Positions 17,883 to 26,919 of a stretch of DNA of 64,000 bases are shown here, piece by piece; positions within the stretch are counted from its first letter, which is position 1, and the number at the start of each line of letters is the position of its first letter. Under the pieces are notes generated by a model that did no database searches, was not told the origin of the DNA, and saw only the letters and a program-made list of their open reading frames with translations. The translations under genes and the position numbers were made by a program. The stretch is taken from assembly GCF_907163135.1 (NCBI RefSeq), contig NZ_CAJQUA010000001.1:1007001-1071000 (forward strand). Direction: 5' to 3'. This DNA is from Brachymonas denitrificans. Lineage in GTDB: Bacteria > Pseudomonadota > Gammaproteobacteria > Burkholderiales > Burkholderiaceae_C.

Positions 17883-19964
17883 ATGGGCAGGATGACTGCA
17901 TCCACTCCTGCCTCTCCCAGCCCTTCCTCCAACCCCCTGCTCGACTTCGGCGCCCTGCCGCTGTTCGACCAGATCCGGCCTGAAAACGTCGCGCCCGCCA
18001 TCACCCAACTGCTGGCGGATGCCGATCAGGCACTGAGCACCGTCACGGCGCCGGAGTTTCCCGCCAACTGGCAGCAACTGGCTGCCACGCTGGACGTTGC
18101 CACCGAAAAACTGGGGCGTGCCTGGGGTGCGGTCGGCCATCTCAAGAGCGTATGCGATACCCCCGAACTGCGTGCTGCCTACAACGCCATGCTGCCGGCC
18201 GTGTCCGATTTCTGGACGCGCCTGGGTGCCGATGAACGCCTCTACGCCAAATACAAGGCGATTGACGCCAGCAGCCTGAACGCCGAACAGCAGCAAGCCC
18301 TGAAGAACGCCTTGCGCGGTTTCGTTCTGAGCGGTGCCGAACTGCAGGGCGCCGCCCGCGAGCGCTACGCCGCCATCCAGGAACGCATGGCCGAGCTGAC
18401 GCAGAAGTTCAGCGAAAACGCCCTCGATGCGACCGACACCTGGGCCTATTACGCTAGGCTGGAAGAGCTGCGGGGTGTGCCGCAGGATGTGATCGACGCA
18501 GCACGCGCAGCCGCCGAAACCGACGGCAAGCAGGGCTACAAGCTGACCCTCAAGATCCCGAGCTACCTGCCCGTGATGCAGTTTGCCGACAGCAGCGCCC
18601 TGCGCCAGAAGCTCTATCGCGCCTACAACACGCGCGCCTCGGAGCAGGCCGAAGGCGATGCCGTGAAGTACGACAACAGCGCCGTCATGGCCGAGATTCT
18701 GGCCCTGCGCCAGGAAGAAGCCGCGCTGCTGGGCTTCACCAGCTTTGCCGAGGTCTCGCTGGTGCCCAAGATGGCCGACCGGCCGGACGAAGTCATCGGC
18801 TTCCTGCGCGATCTGGCCTCCAAGGCCCGCCCCTATGCCGAAAAGGACGTCGCCGACCTGCGCGAGTTTGCCGCCACGGAACTTAAGCTGCACGATCCCC
18901 AGCCCTGGGACTGGCCCTACATCAGCGAAAAGCTCAAGGAAGCGCGCTATGCCTTCAGCGAGCAGGAAGTGAAGCAGTACTTTCCGGCACCCAAGGTGCT
19001 GGCCGGCCTGTTCAAGATCGTCGAAAACCTGTTCGACGTCAGCATCCGGCGCGACCATGCGCCGGTCTGGCACGACAGCGTGGAGTTCTACCGTCTGGAA
19101 CGCAACGGTGTGCTGGTGGGCCAGTTCTACCTCGATCCGCCCGCACGCCAGGGCAAGCGCGGCGGCGCCTGGATGGACGACGTGCGCGCCCGCTGGGTGC
19201 GCCCGGACGACGGCAGCCTGCAGACCCCGGTCGCCCATCTGGTCTGCAACTTTGCCGAAGGCGTGGGCGGCAAGCCGCCGCTGCTGACACACGATGACGT
19301 GATCACGCTGTTCCACGAAACCGGCCACGGCCTGCACCACATGCTGACGCAGGTGAACGAGCACGATGTTTCCGGCATCAGCGGCGTGGAATGGGATGCT
19401 GTGGAACTGCCCAGCCAGTTCATGGAAAACTTCTGCTGGGAATGGAGCGTGCTGCGCGACATGACGGCCCATGTGGATACCGGCGAGCCGCTGCCGCGCG
19501 AACTGTACGAGCGCATGCTGGCCGCACGCAACTTCCAGAGCGGCATGCAAACGCTGCGTCAGGTGGAATTCGCCCTGTTCGACATGCTGCTGCACAGCCA
19601 GAATCCGGCGCCGACCGACGTGATGCCGCTGCTGCACGCCGTGCGCCAGGAAGTAGCCGTGATCCTGCCGCCCGAGTGGAACCGCATGGCGCACACTTTC
19701 AGCCATATCTTTGCCGGCGGCTACTCGGCGGGATACTACAGCTACAAGTGGGCCGAGGTGCTGAGCGCCGATGCCTACGCCGCCTTCGAGGAAACCGCCG
19801 CCTTCGACGGCACACCCGACCCGGCCACGGCCCGCCGCTTCCGCGAGGAAATCCTGGAGCGCGGCGGCAGCCGTCCGGCCATGGAGTCCTTCAAGGCCTT
19901 CCGCGGCCGCACGCCCAGCATCGAGGCGCTGCTGCGGCATCAGGGCATGGCCGAGCCGGCCTGA
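17883..19964 (+). CDS. prlC: oligopeptidase A (M3 zinc metallopeptidase)
   Basis: Cytoplasmic thimet-type peptidase degrading short peptides, including cleaved signal peptides. 693 residues (E. coli PrlC 680). The zinc motif LFHETGHGLHHML gives His478, Glu479 and His482, with the downstream third ligand in the SQFMENFCWEWSVL segment. The usual C-terminal GYYSYKWAEVLSADAY is present. Start is ambiguous between 17883 and 17892; neither has a clean ribosome site, and the family N-terminus (NPLLDFGALPLFDQIRPE) begins about 17 residues in, so both are acceptable. No signal peptide. 59 bases after folD. Confidence 0.95.
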   Translation: MGRMTASTPASPSPSSNPLLDFGALPLFDQIRPENVAPAITQLLADADQALSTVTAPEFPANWQQLAATLDVATEKLGRAWGAVGHLKSVCDTPELRAAYNAMLPAVSDFWTRLGADERLYAKYKAIDASSLNAEQQQALKNALRGFVLSGAELQGAARERYAAIQERMAELTQKFSENALDATDTWAYYARLEELRGVPQDVIDAARAAAETDGKQGYKLTLKIPSYLPVMQFADSSALRQKLYRAYNTRASEQAEGDAVKYDNSAVMAEILALRQEEAALLGFTSFAEVSLVPKMADRPDEVIGFLRDLASKARPYAEKDVADLREFAATELKLHDPQPWDWPYISEKLKEARYAFSEQEVKQYFPAPKVLAGLFKIVENLFDVSIRRDHAPVWHDSVEFYRLERNGVLVGQFYLDPPARQGKRGGAWMDDVRARWVRPDDGSLQTPVAHLVCNFAEGVGGKPPLLTHDDVITLFHETGHGLHHMLTQVNEHDVSGISGVEWDAVELPSQFMENFCWEWSVLRDMTAHVDTGEPLPRELYERMLAARNFQSGMQTLRQVEFALFDMLLHSQNPAPTDVMPLLHAVRQEVAVILPPEWNRMAHTFSHIFAGGYSAGYYSYKWAEVLSADAYAAFEETAAFDGTPDPATARRFREEILERGGSRPAMESFKAFRGRTPSIEALLRHQGMAEPA

Positions 19965-20042
19965 GCGGTTTCGTCAGCCTGGCGTGACCCAGGGCATTGA
20001 CTGAATCTCACCCCGGTCGCCGTAATACATCATGCAATCCCG

Positions 20043-20070
20043 AGCGCGCGTGGAGGCTTCCACGCGCGCT
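20043..20070 (+). terminator. GC-rich hairpin after prlC, possible transcript end
   Basis: A perfect 12-bp stem, AGCGCGCGTGGA (20043-20054) with TCCACGCGCGCT (20059-20070), loop GGCT, 79 bases after the prlC stop. No T-run follows (TCAGCGTATC), so it could be a terminator needing Rho, a 3' stabiliser, or a protein site. Confidence 0.45.
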
Positions 20071-20223
20071 TCAGCGTATCGTCACGGCAACATTTTGGCT
20101 TGACGCATCCGTAACAATGGTGCGCTGCATCAATTCGTGGCCCAAAAGTGTCCATGGATGCTTTCGACGTCTGTAAAATTCACCTGCAAAGTGTGATGCG
20201 GACGAAGTTCTGACGGCCTTTGT

Positions 20224-20241
20224 GGCAGGTTAATACCTGCC
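20224..20241. promoter_or_regulatory. inverted repeat upstream of gdhA, candidate operator
   Basis: GGCAGGT-TAAT-ACCTGCC, perfect 7-bp arms around TAAT, 95-112 bases before the gdhA ATG. Form fits a homodimeric repressor site or a small leader hairpin; no known match. Confidence 0.35.
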
Positions 20242-20335
20242 CTGATCCGGAAAGAGCGCAGGATTGTGTCGTGTGTGTGCGGGACGGTGCGCCTCTCCGG
20301 GGGTTTATATCTCCTCACGATACGGGCACGACAAG

Positions 20336-21688
20336 ATGCTACAAAACACCTCCCTCGACTCTTTCCTGGCCACGCTGATCAAGCGCGACCCCAATCAACC
20401 CGAATTCCTGCAGGCGGTCAAGGAAGTGTTGTCGAGCCTGTGGCCGTTCGTGCAGCAGAATCCGCGCTACGCCCAGCAAGCCCTGCTCGAGCGTCTGTGC
20501 GAACCCGAGCGCGTGATCCAGTTCCGCGTGAGCTGGCAGGATGACAAGGGCCAGACCCACGTCAACCGCGCTTTCCGCATCCAGCACAGCAATGCCATCG
20601 GCCCGTTCAAGGGCGGCATGCGCTTTCACCCCTCCGTCAACCTGTCCATCCTGAAGTTCCTGGCTTTCGAGCAGACCTTCAAGAACGCACTGACCACGCT
20701 GCCCATGGGCGGCGGCAAGGGCGGCTCCGATTTCGACCCCAAGGGCAAGAGCGACAACGAAGTGATGCGCTTCTGCCAGGCCTTGATGACCGAGCTGTAC
20801 CGCCACATCGGCCCCGACACCGACGTGCCTGCTGGCGACATCGGCGTGGGCGCGCGTGAAGTGGGCTTCATGAACGGCATGATGAAGAAGCTGTCGAACA
20901 ACACCGGCACCGTCTTCACCGGCCGCGGCCTGACCTACGGCGGCAGCCTGATCCGCCCCGAAGCCACCGGCTACGGCACCGTGTACTTTGCCCAGGCCAT
21001 GCTGCAGCATGCCGGCAACTCCATGGAAGGCAAAACCGTCTCCGTGTCCGGCTCCGGCAACGTGGCCCAGTACGCCATCGAGAAGGCCATGGAATTCGGC
21101 GCCAAGGTGGTGACCGCTTCCGACTCCAATGGTACCGTGTATGACGCCAACGGCTTCACGAAGGAGAAGCTGCTGGCCCTGATGGACCTGAAGAACGAGA
21201 AGCGCGGCCGCATGAGCGAGTTTGCCGAGCAGTTCGGCCTGCAGTACGAAGAAGGCAAAACCCCGTGGCACATCCCGGTGGACATTGCCCTGCCCTGCGC
21301 CACCCAGAACGAACTCAACGAGGAAGACGCCAAGACCCTGGTGAAGAACGGCGTGATCTGCGTGGCCGAAGGTGCCAACATGCCCAGCACGCTGGAAGCC
21401 GTGGAAGTGTTCCTGGCCAACGAAAAAGTGCTGTACGCACCTGGCAAGGCCAGCAACGCCGGCGGTGTGGCCGTGTCCGGCCTGGAAATGGCCCAGGGCG
21501 CCCAGCGCCTGTACTGGAGCAGCCAGGAAGTCGACGCCAAGCTGCTGAACATCATGACCGACATCCACAGCAACTGCGTGGCTTACGGCAGCAAGGACGG
21601 CAAGGGCCGCGTCAACTACGTGGACGGTGCCAACATCGCCGGCTTCGTCAAAGTGGCCGATGCCATGCTGGCCCAAGGCGTTTGCTGA
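20336..21688 (+). CDS. gdhA: NADP-specific glutamate dehydrogenase
   Basis: Assimilates ammonium by reductive amination of 2-oxoglutarate in the cytoplasm. 450 residues, matching E. coli GdhA (447). Substrate and catalytic residues sit in IGPFKGGMRFHPSVN and PMGGGKGGSDFDPKGKS, with Lys128 equivalent to the E. coli catalytic Lys128; VPAGDIGVGAREVGFM and the Rossmann SVSGSGNVAQYAIEKAME follow. The chosen ATG gives the family N-terminus MLQNTSLDSFLATL; its ribosome site is poor, and the frame stays open for 24 more codons upstream without a better start. Monocistronic, ended by a strong bidirectional terminator. Confidence 0.96.
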   Translation: MLQNTSLDSFLATLIKRDPNQPEFLQAVKEVLSSLWPFVQQNPRYAQQALLERLCEPERVIQFRVSWQDDKGQTHVNRAFRIQHSNAIGPFKGGMRFHPSVNLSILKFLAFEQTFKNALTTLPMGGGKGGSDFDPKGKSDNEVMRFCQALMTELYRHIGPDTDVPAGDIGVGAREVGFMNGMMKKLSNNTGTVFTGRGLTYGGSLIRPEATGYGTVYFAQAMLQHAGNSMEGKTVSVSGSGNVAQYAIEKAMEFGAKVVTASDSNGTVYDANGFTKEKLLALMDLKNEKRGRMSEFAEQFGLQYEEGKTPWHIPVDIALPCATQNELNEEDAKTLVKNGVICVAEGANMPSTLEAVEVFLANEKVLYAPGKASNAGGVAVSGLEMAQGAQRLYWSSQEVDAKLLNIMTDIHSNCVAYGSKDGKGRVNYVDGANIAGFVKVADAMLAQGVC

Positions 21689-21734
21689 TTGCCTGATGCG
21701 GCTGCTGCCCTCCTTCACGGAGGGCTGACAAAAG

Positions 21735-21770
21735 AAAAAACCCGGAAGGTTTGCACCGACCGGGTTTTTT
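21735..21770. terminator. bidirectional terminator between gdhA and rpiA
   Basis: AAAAAACCCGG (21735-21745) pairs with CCGGGTTTTTT (21760-21770). On either strand the stem ends in a T-run, so it serves both convergent genes, gdhA (stop 21688) and rpiA (stop 21789). Confidence 0.93.
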
Positions 21771-21788
21771 CATGGGTTAATCGGGCGA

Positions 21789-22460
21789 TCAGTAGAGCAG
21801 TGTCTCGACGCCCTGCTCCGTGCCCAGAAGGCACACATGCGCCTTCTGGTGCGCAAACACGCCCACGGTGACCACCCCTGGCCACTGGTTGACCAGATTC
21901 TCGAAGGCAAGCGGATCGGTGATGCGCAGGCCGTGCACATCGAGGATATGCTGGCCGTTGTCAGTCACCAGCGGCACGCCGTCCTTGAGGCGGACGCTGG
22001 CCTGTCCGCCCATTTCCTCGAACTGGCGCATGATCCGGCCGGCGGCCATGGGGATGATCTCGACCGGCAGCGGGAAAGCGCCGAGCGCCTCCACGCGCTT
22101 GCTGGCATCGACAATACAGACGAAACGGCGGCTTTGCGCGGCAACGATCTTCTCGCGCGTCAGCGCCGCGCCGCCGCCCTTGATCATGTAGCCGTGGCCG
22201 TCAATCTCGTCAGCGCCGTCGATATACACATCCAGCCATTCCACCTCTTCCGCAGGGAACACCGGAATGCCCAGCGCCTGCAGACGCTCGGTGGAAGCCA
22301 CCGAACTGCTCACCGCGCCCTGGATCTGGTCCTTCATGGTGCCCAGCGCATCAATGAACTTGTTGACGGTGGAACCCGTCCCCACGCCGACGATGGTGCC
22401 GGGGGTGACGTAGTTGAGGGCGGCCTGGCCGACCAGGGTTTTGAGTTCGTCTTGGGTCAT
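21789..22460 (-). CDS. rpiA: ribose-5-phosphate isomerase A
   Basis: Interconverts ribose-5-phosphate and ribulose-5-phosphate in the pentose phosphate pathway. 223 residues (family about 220). Conserved phosphate loop [15 protein letters not shown] near residues 26-40, catalytic [20 protein letters not shown] and ALTREKIVA with the active-site acids and lysine, and the C-terminal [15 protein letters not shown]. The ATG at 22460 gives the correct family start ([18 protein letters not shown]); longer in-frame codons upstream run into the pyrD control region. Divergent from pyrD with 85 bases between them. Confidence 0.96.
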   Translation of the reverse strand: MTQDELKTLVGQAALNYVTPGTIVGVGTGSTVNKFIDALGTMKDQIQGAVSSSVASTERLQALGIPVFPAEEVEWLDVYIDGADEIDGHGYMIKGGGAALTREKIVAAQSRRFVCIVDASKRVEALGAFPLPVEIIPMAAGRIMRQFEEMGGQASVRLKDGVPLVTDNGQHILDVHGLRITDPLAFENLVNQWPGVVTVGVFAHQKAHVCLLGTEQGVETLLY

Positions 22461-22545
22461 GGGCTGCTTTTCCTGCAAAGGATTTGGGACAATACGCATA
22501 TTGTGCCCGCTGCAGCAGGCACACCAACAACTAGAACACAGCAAT

Positions 22546-23610
22546 ATGTCCCTGATCCCCTACTCCCTGTCCCGCTCCGTGCTGTTCCGCCTGGATGCGG
22601 AAACCGCCCACGAAACCACCATCGACATGCTGGCAAAGACCCAGCACTCCTCGCTGCTGCGCCGCGCCTATACGCAGCCCTTCGTGGACGATCCGGTGAT
22701 GCTGTGCGGGCTGCGTTTTCCCAACCGCGTGGGCCTGGCCGCCGGTCTGGACAAGAACGCGCGCTGCATTGCGGCCTGGGAGGCGATGGGGTTTGGCTCG
22801 ATCGAGGTGGGCACCGTCACGCCCAAGGGCCAGCCGGGCAACCCCAAGCCACGTATTTTCCGGCTGCCCAAGGCCAACGCGTTGATCAACCGGCTGGGCT
22901 TCAACAACGAGGGGCTGGAGGCCTTTGTGCGCAATGTGCAGCGCACACGGCCAGCCAATAGCCGCAGCCTGCTGGGCCTGAACATCGGCAAGAACGCGAG
23001 CACGCCGATCGAGCAGGCGGCGGACGACTACCTCATCTGCCTGGATGGCGTCTATCCCTGGGCCGATTACGTGACGGTGAACATCAGCAGCCCCAACACC
23101 AAGAACCTGCGTGCGCTGCAGAGCGACGAGGCGCTGGATGCCCTGCTGGACACCCTGATGCAGCGCCGCGCCGCGCTGGCGCAACAGCATGGCAAGGACA
23201 AGCCGCTGTTCATCAAGATCGCCCCGGATCTGGAGCAGGACCAGATCGAGTTGATTGCCACCACGCTGCGCCGCTATGGCTGCAATGCCGATGGCAGCCA
23301 TGCCGGCAAGCTGGGCGTGATTGCCACCAACACCACCATCGGGCGCGAGGCTGTGCAGGGCCTGCCCCACGCGGAGGAAACCGGCGGCCTGAGCGGCGCA
23401 CCCGTGCTGGAAAAGAGCAACCACGTCATCCGCGAGCTGCGTGCGAAGCTGGGCAAGGACTTCCCGATCATCGGCGTGGGCGGTGTGCTGAGCGGCGAGG
23501 ATGCGCGCAGCAAGCTGGCTGCAGGAGCGGATCTGGTGCAGATCTACACCGGCCTGATCTATCGCGGGCCGGCGCTGGTGCATGAGGTGGCGAAAGCGTT
23601 GAAGCGTTAA
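22546..23610 (+). CDS. pyrD: dihydroorotate dehydrogenase, quinone-dependent (class 2)
   Basis: Inner-membrane-associated flavoenzyme of pyrimidine synthesis passing electrons from dihydroorotate to quinone. 354 residues. Class 2 is shown by the N-terminal amphipathic segment ([20 protein letters not shown]), the [11 protein letters not shown] loop, [14 protein letters not shown] with the catalytic serine, and the FMN phosphate site at [19 protein letters not shown] and [13 protein letters not shown]. The start at 22546 is used because the family N-terminus begins there; the longer open frame crosses the rpiA start. Divergent from rpiA. Confidence 0.97.
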   Translation: MSLIPYSLSRSVLFRLDAETAHETTIDMLAKTQHSSLLRRAYTQPFVDDPVMLCGLRFPNRVGLAAGLDKNARCIAAWEAMGFGSIEVGTVTPKGQPGNPKPRIFRLPKANALINRLGFNNEGLEAFVRNVQRTRPANSRSLLGLNIGKNASTPIEQAADDYLICLDGVYPWADYVTVNISSPNTKNLRALQSDEALDALLDTLMQRRAALAQQHGKDKPLFIKIAPDLEQDQIELIATTLRRYGCNADGSHAGKLGVIATNTTIGREAVQGLPHAEETGGLSGAPVLEKSNHVIRELRAKLGKDFPIIGVGGVLSGEDARSKLAAGADLVQIYTGLIYRGPALVHEVAKALKR

Positions 23611-23639
23611 AGCGCGGGCGCCCCCGGCCGGTCAGCGGC

Positions 23640-24245
23640 TCAGTCCTGCCGCTGCTTCAGGATATAGCGATCCGCCAGCACGCCGGTGATCAGGCTGCCG
23701 TCCTTGTTCAGCAGGCGGGCCGAGCCGCCCAGCACCTGGTAGCGGCGGTTCTGGGCATTCTGGTCCAGCTGCACCACGGTGTGATCGGCATTCCAACTGA
23801 AGGCTCCCCGCATGATGCTGGGCAGGCTGTTGCTGCCTTCGCGTTTCATGCTGAGGATATAGGTGTGGTTCTCGTACAGCGACAGTAGCGTGCGGATGCC
23901 CTCGCAATCGCCACAGGGCAGCATGCCGTCGTAGTGGCCGACCCAGGACAGGTCCTGCGCCTGGGCCTCCGGCTCGGATGCGACCGGAACGCGCGGCAAA
24001 GAAGCATCCTGCACCGGCGTGACGACGACGCCGGCATCTTCCAGCTGGTCCTGCACGGAGGGCGGCGGCGGAACGGGCGCTGGGATGCGGGATGGAGCAG
24101 TACTGCGGGTTTCAATGGGCGCGGAGCGGCGGCCATCGACCGGCGGCCAGCCCGGATTGTCGAGCGACACGGTGGCGCAGCCGGCCAGCCAGGCGGCTCC
24201 GGCCAGTGTCAGGGTCATTTGCAAGGTGCGGGACAGGGCTCGCAT
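23640..24245 (-). CDS. NlpE-like outer-membrane lipoprotein
   Basis: 201 residues. Lipoprotein signal with lipobox WLAGC (Cys23), a Pro-rich low-complexity stretch (about 35-70), then an NlpE N-terminal-type domain (about 100-200) with GHYDGMLPCGDCEGIRTLLSL: the CGDC pair matches the CxxC of NlpE copper-resistance/surface-sensing lipoproteins, followed by the ENHTYIL strand. NlpE of E. coli signals to Cpx; no Cpx genes are here, so the role is open. Convergent with pyrD (29-base gap). It lies downstream of the UvrD-like helicase on the same strand, 79 bases upstream of that gene's stop. Family assignment good, function inferred. Confidence 0.8.
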   Translation of the reverse strand: MRALSRTLQMTLTLAGAAWLAGCATVSLDNPGWPPVDGRRSAPIETRSTAPSRIPAPVPPPPSVQDQLEDAGVVVTPVQDASLPRVPVASEPEAQAQDLSWVGHYDGMLPCGDCEGIRTLLSLYENHTYILSMKREGSNSLPSIMRGAFSWNADHTVVQLDQNAQNRRYQVLGGSARLLNKDGSLITGVLADRYILKQRQD

Positions 24246-24324
24246 GGGGAATCTCTCCTGGTCAGTCTGATTCGTGCATCGGCCCTATTGTGCATCGCGC
24301 GGACGGGCCGGTGCCGGAACGGGT

Positions 24325-26733
24325 TCAGTCGATCGGCGTGAGCTTGGCGACGCTCAAGGCCAGCCACTTCACGCCGTGGCGGCTGAAGTTGATCTGCGCC
24401 TTGGCATCGGCGCCGCTGCCTTCCAGCATCTGCACCGTGCCTTCGCCGAACTTGGTGTGGAACACGCGCATGCCTTTCTTCAGGCCATGCGCCGGTTCGG
24501 TCTTGCGCACCACTTCGGCTGCGCCCTGCCCCACGGCCTGGCGCACGTCGCGGTTCCAGCTATCGCCCTGGCTGCCGCCCCAGCGGCCTTCGTAGCCCGG
24601 CATGGCATCGGCAAAGCCGGCGCGCTTGGGGGTGATCCACTTGAGGCATTCCTCGGGCAGTTCGTCGAAGAAGCGGCTGCGGATGTTGTAGCGCGTCTGG
24701 CCGTGCAGCAGGCGCGTCTGCGCGTGGCTCAGGTAGAGGCGCTGGCGTGCGCGGGTGATGGCCACATACATCAGGCGGCGCTCTTCTTCCAGACCGTCGT
24801 AGTCGTTGAGGGAGTTCTCGTGCGGGAACAAACCCTCTTCCAGGCCGCTGATGAACACGTTGTTGAATTCCAGGCCCTTTGCGGCGTGCACGGTCATCAG
24901 CTGCACGGCGTCCTGGCCAGCCTGAGCCTGGTTGTCTCCGGCCTCCAGAGCCGCATGGGTGAGGAAGGCGGCCAGCGGAGACAGGGTTTCGCCATCGGGC
25001 AGCACGTCGGCCGCACTGGCCGTGATCGCCGCATCCTGCGCGGCGGCCTCGCTCTCGCCGGGCCAGGCGGGTGCTGCGCTGGTATCGAGCTGGTGCATGC
25101 CGGCGCTTTCCTTGCCAAAGCCTTCCAAACTGACAAAGCTTTCGGCGGCGTTGACCAGTTCCTGCAGGTTTTCCACCCGGTCGGCGCCGTCGCGCTCGTT
25201 GCGGTAATGCTCCAGCAGACCGCTGTTTTCCAGCACCAGCTCGACGATTTCCTTCAGCGTGATCTGGTCTGCCTGCTCGCGCATGGCATCGATTTTGGCC
25301 ACGAACGAGGCCAGATTGGCCCCGGCCTTGCCGGGCACCTGCTGCACCGCATCCACCAGCGCGGTATTGCCGCCGCGGGCGGCATCCTGCAACTGCTCCA
25401 GCGTGCGTGCCCCGATGCCGCGCGGCGGAAAGTTCACCACGCGCAGGAAGGAAGTGTCATCGCGCGAATTGTCCAGCAGGCGCAGGTAGGCCAGCGCGTG
25501 CTTGATCTCAGCTCGCTCGAAAAAGCGCAGGCCGCCATACACGCGGTAGGGAATCGCATGGTTGAACAGCGTCGATTCGATCACCCGGCTCTGCGCGTTG
25601 CTGCGGTAGAGAATGGCGACTTCCTTGCGCGCACTGCCGTCGCGCACCAGTTGCTTGATCTCGTCGACGATCCACTGTGCCTCGGCCAGATCGCCAGGCA
25701 GCTCCACCACGCGGACCGGCTCGCCGCAGCCCTGGTCGGTACGCAGGTTCTTGCCCAGGCGGCGCGTGTTATGACTGATCAGTGCGTTCGCACTGTCCAG
25801 AATGTTGCTGTAGCTGCGGTAGTTCTGTTCCAGCTTGATCTGGTGCTGCACTTTCAGTTCGGTGACGAAATCGTTCATGTTGCCCACGCGCGCACCGCGG
25901 AAGGCGTAGATGCTCTGGTCATCGTCGCCCACCGCGAAGATGGCATTGCGCGGCACCGGACTGCCCGCCTCGGGCACGAACTGCTTGAGCCAGAGGTACT
26001 GCAGGCGGTTGGTATCCTGGAACTCGTCCACGAGAATGTGGCGGAAGCGGCGCTGGTAATGCTGGCGCACCAGCGGATAGTCACGGAGGATTTCGTAGCT
26101 GCGCAGCATCAGTTCGCCAAAGTCCACCACGCCTTCGCGCTGGCACTGCTCCTCGTAGAGCTGATAGATCTCTACCTTCTTGCGGCTTTCGGCATCACGC
26201 ACCGGCACGTCGCCCGGGCGCATGCCCTCTTCCTTGCAGCCGCCGATGAACCACTGCATCTGCTTGGCGGGGAATTGGTCATCATTGATGTTGAACTGCT
26301 TGTACAGGCGCTTGATGGCCGAGAGCTGGTCCTGCGTGTCCAGGATCTGGAAGCCCTGCGGCAGGTTCGCCACCTTGTAGTGCACACGCAGAAAGCGGTT
26401 GCACAGACCGTGGAAGGTGCCGATCCACATGCCGCGCACGTTGATGGGCAGCATGGCCGACAGGCGCGCCGCCATCTCTTTGGCCGCCTTGTTGGTAAAC
26501 GTCACGGCCATGATGCCGCCGGGCGATACGCGCTGCTGCTGCAATAGCCATGCAATGCGTGTGGTCAGCACGCGCGTCTTGCCGGAGCCGGCACCGGCCA
26601 GAATCAGGGCATGCTCGTCGGGGAGCGTGACGGCCCGCATCTGCTCGTCGTTCAGGCCGCGCAGCAGGGCATCGCCGGCGCCTGCCATGGGGGCGGCGGG
26701 CGCAAAGAAATCATCGTCGAATAGGGAAGACAT
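24325..26733 (-). CDS. uvrD: UvrD/PcrA-type superfamily 1 DNA helicase
   Basis: ATP-dependent 3'-5' helicase for excision and mismatch repair. 802 residues (UvrD about 720; many betaproteobacterial forms are longer). Motifs: Q motif LNDEQMRAVTLPDEHALILA, Walker A LAGAGSGKTRVLTTR (46-53), motif Ia VTFTNKAAKEM, Walker B ILVDEFQDTN, motif III VGDDDQSIYAFRGA, motif IV QNYRS, motif V VQLMTVHAAKGLEFN, and motif VI YVAITRARQRLYL. The C-terminal GEGTVQMLEGSGADAKAQI segment is the UvrD/PcrA RNA-polymerase-interaction-type Tudor domain. The ATG at 26733 gives MSSLFDDDFFAP; a TACAAT hexamer lies only 7 bases upstream, so the transcript may be nearly leaderless. Confidence 0.93.
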   Translation of the reverse strand: MSSLFDDDFFAPAAPMAGAGDALLRGLNDEQMRAVTLPDEHALILAGAGSGKTRVLTTRIAWLLQQQRVSPGGIMAVTFTNKAAKEMAARLSAMLPINVRGMWIGTFHGLCNRFLRVHYKVANLPQGFQILDTQDQLSAIKRLYKQFNINDDQFPAKQMQWFIGGCKEEGMRPGDVPVRDAESRKKVEIYQLYEEQCQREGVVDFGELMLRSYEILRDYPLVRQHYQRRFRHILVDEFQDTNRLQYLWLKQFVPEAGSPVPRNAIFAVGDDDQSIYAFRGARVGNMNDFVTELKVQHQIKLEQNYRSYSNILDSANALISHNTRRLGKNLRTDQGCGEPVRVVELPGDLAEAQWIVDEIKQLVRDGSARKEVAILYRSNAQSRVIESTLFNHAIPYRVYGGLRFFERAEIKHALAYLRLLDNSRDDTSFLRVVNFPPRGIGARTLEQLQDAARGGNTALVDAVQQVPGKAGANLASFVAKIDAMREQADQITLKEIVELVLENSGLLEHYRNERDGADRVENLQELVNAAESFVSLEGFGKESAGMHQLDTSAAPAWPGESEAAAQDAAITASAADVLPDGETLSPLAAFLTHAALEAGDNQAQAGQDAVQLMTVHAAKGLEFNNVFISGLEEGLFPHENSLNDYDGLEEERRLMYVAITRARQRLYLSHAQTRLLHGQTRYNIRSRFFDELPEECLKWITPKRAGFADAMPGYEGRWGGSQGDSWNRDVRQAVGQGAAEVVRKTEPAHGLKKGMRVFHTKFGEGTVQMLEGSGADAKAQINFSRHGVKWLALSVAKLTPID

Positions 26734-26795
26734 GGTGCTATTGTAGAAAGCTGAGCGCCCCATGCACGATGTGCCGATCAAGGCTAGAATCAACT

Positions 26796-26826
26796 ACCGG
26801 GCCCAAGTATTTGCGCCCGGTTTTTT
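26796..26826 (+). terminator. terminator-like hairpin in the guaC leader, possible attenuator
   Basis: ACCGGGC (26796-26802) pairs with GCCCGGT (26815-26821), running into six Ts (26821-26826). No plus-strand gene ends here: it is 94 bases upstream of the guaC ATG, in the divergent gap with uvrD. ACCGGG recurs at 26847-26852 and could pair instead with CCCGGT (26816-26821). That is compatible with conditional termination of guaC, unproven. Confidence 0.6.
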
Positions 26827-26919
26827 GTGCCTGCTTCACAGGCATGACCGGGGACCGCGGTGCAATCCAAGTGCCTTTCTTTTTGTCTGTTTCGTCGCAA
26901 GCAAAGGACTTGGAATTCC

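Larger units (their letters stand above)
19965..20335. other. 371-base gap between prlC and gdhA
   Basis: No supportable gene on either strand. It holds a 12-bp GC-rich hairpin (20043-20070) and a 7-4-7 inverted repeat GGCAGGT-TAAT-ACCTGCC (20224-20241) about 95 bases before gdhA. A TAAAAT hexamer at 20174-20179 could be a -10 for gdhA but lacks a -35 at 17 bases. The gap is long enough for a structured leader; I recognise no known riboswitch in it. Confidence 0.6.

Noticed and set aside
20100-20117. TTGACG plus TAACAA as a gdhA promoter
   Set aside because: The spacing is only about 6 bases and no -10 lies at 16-18 bases.
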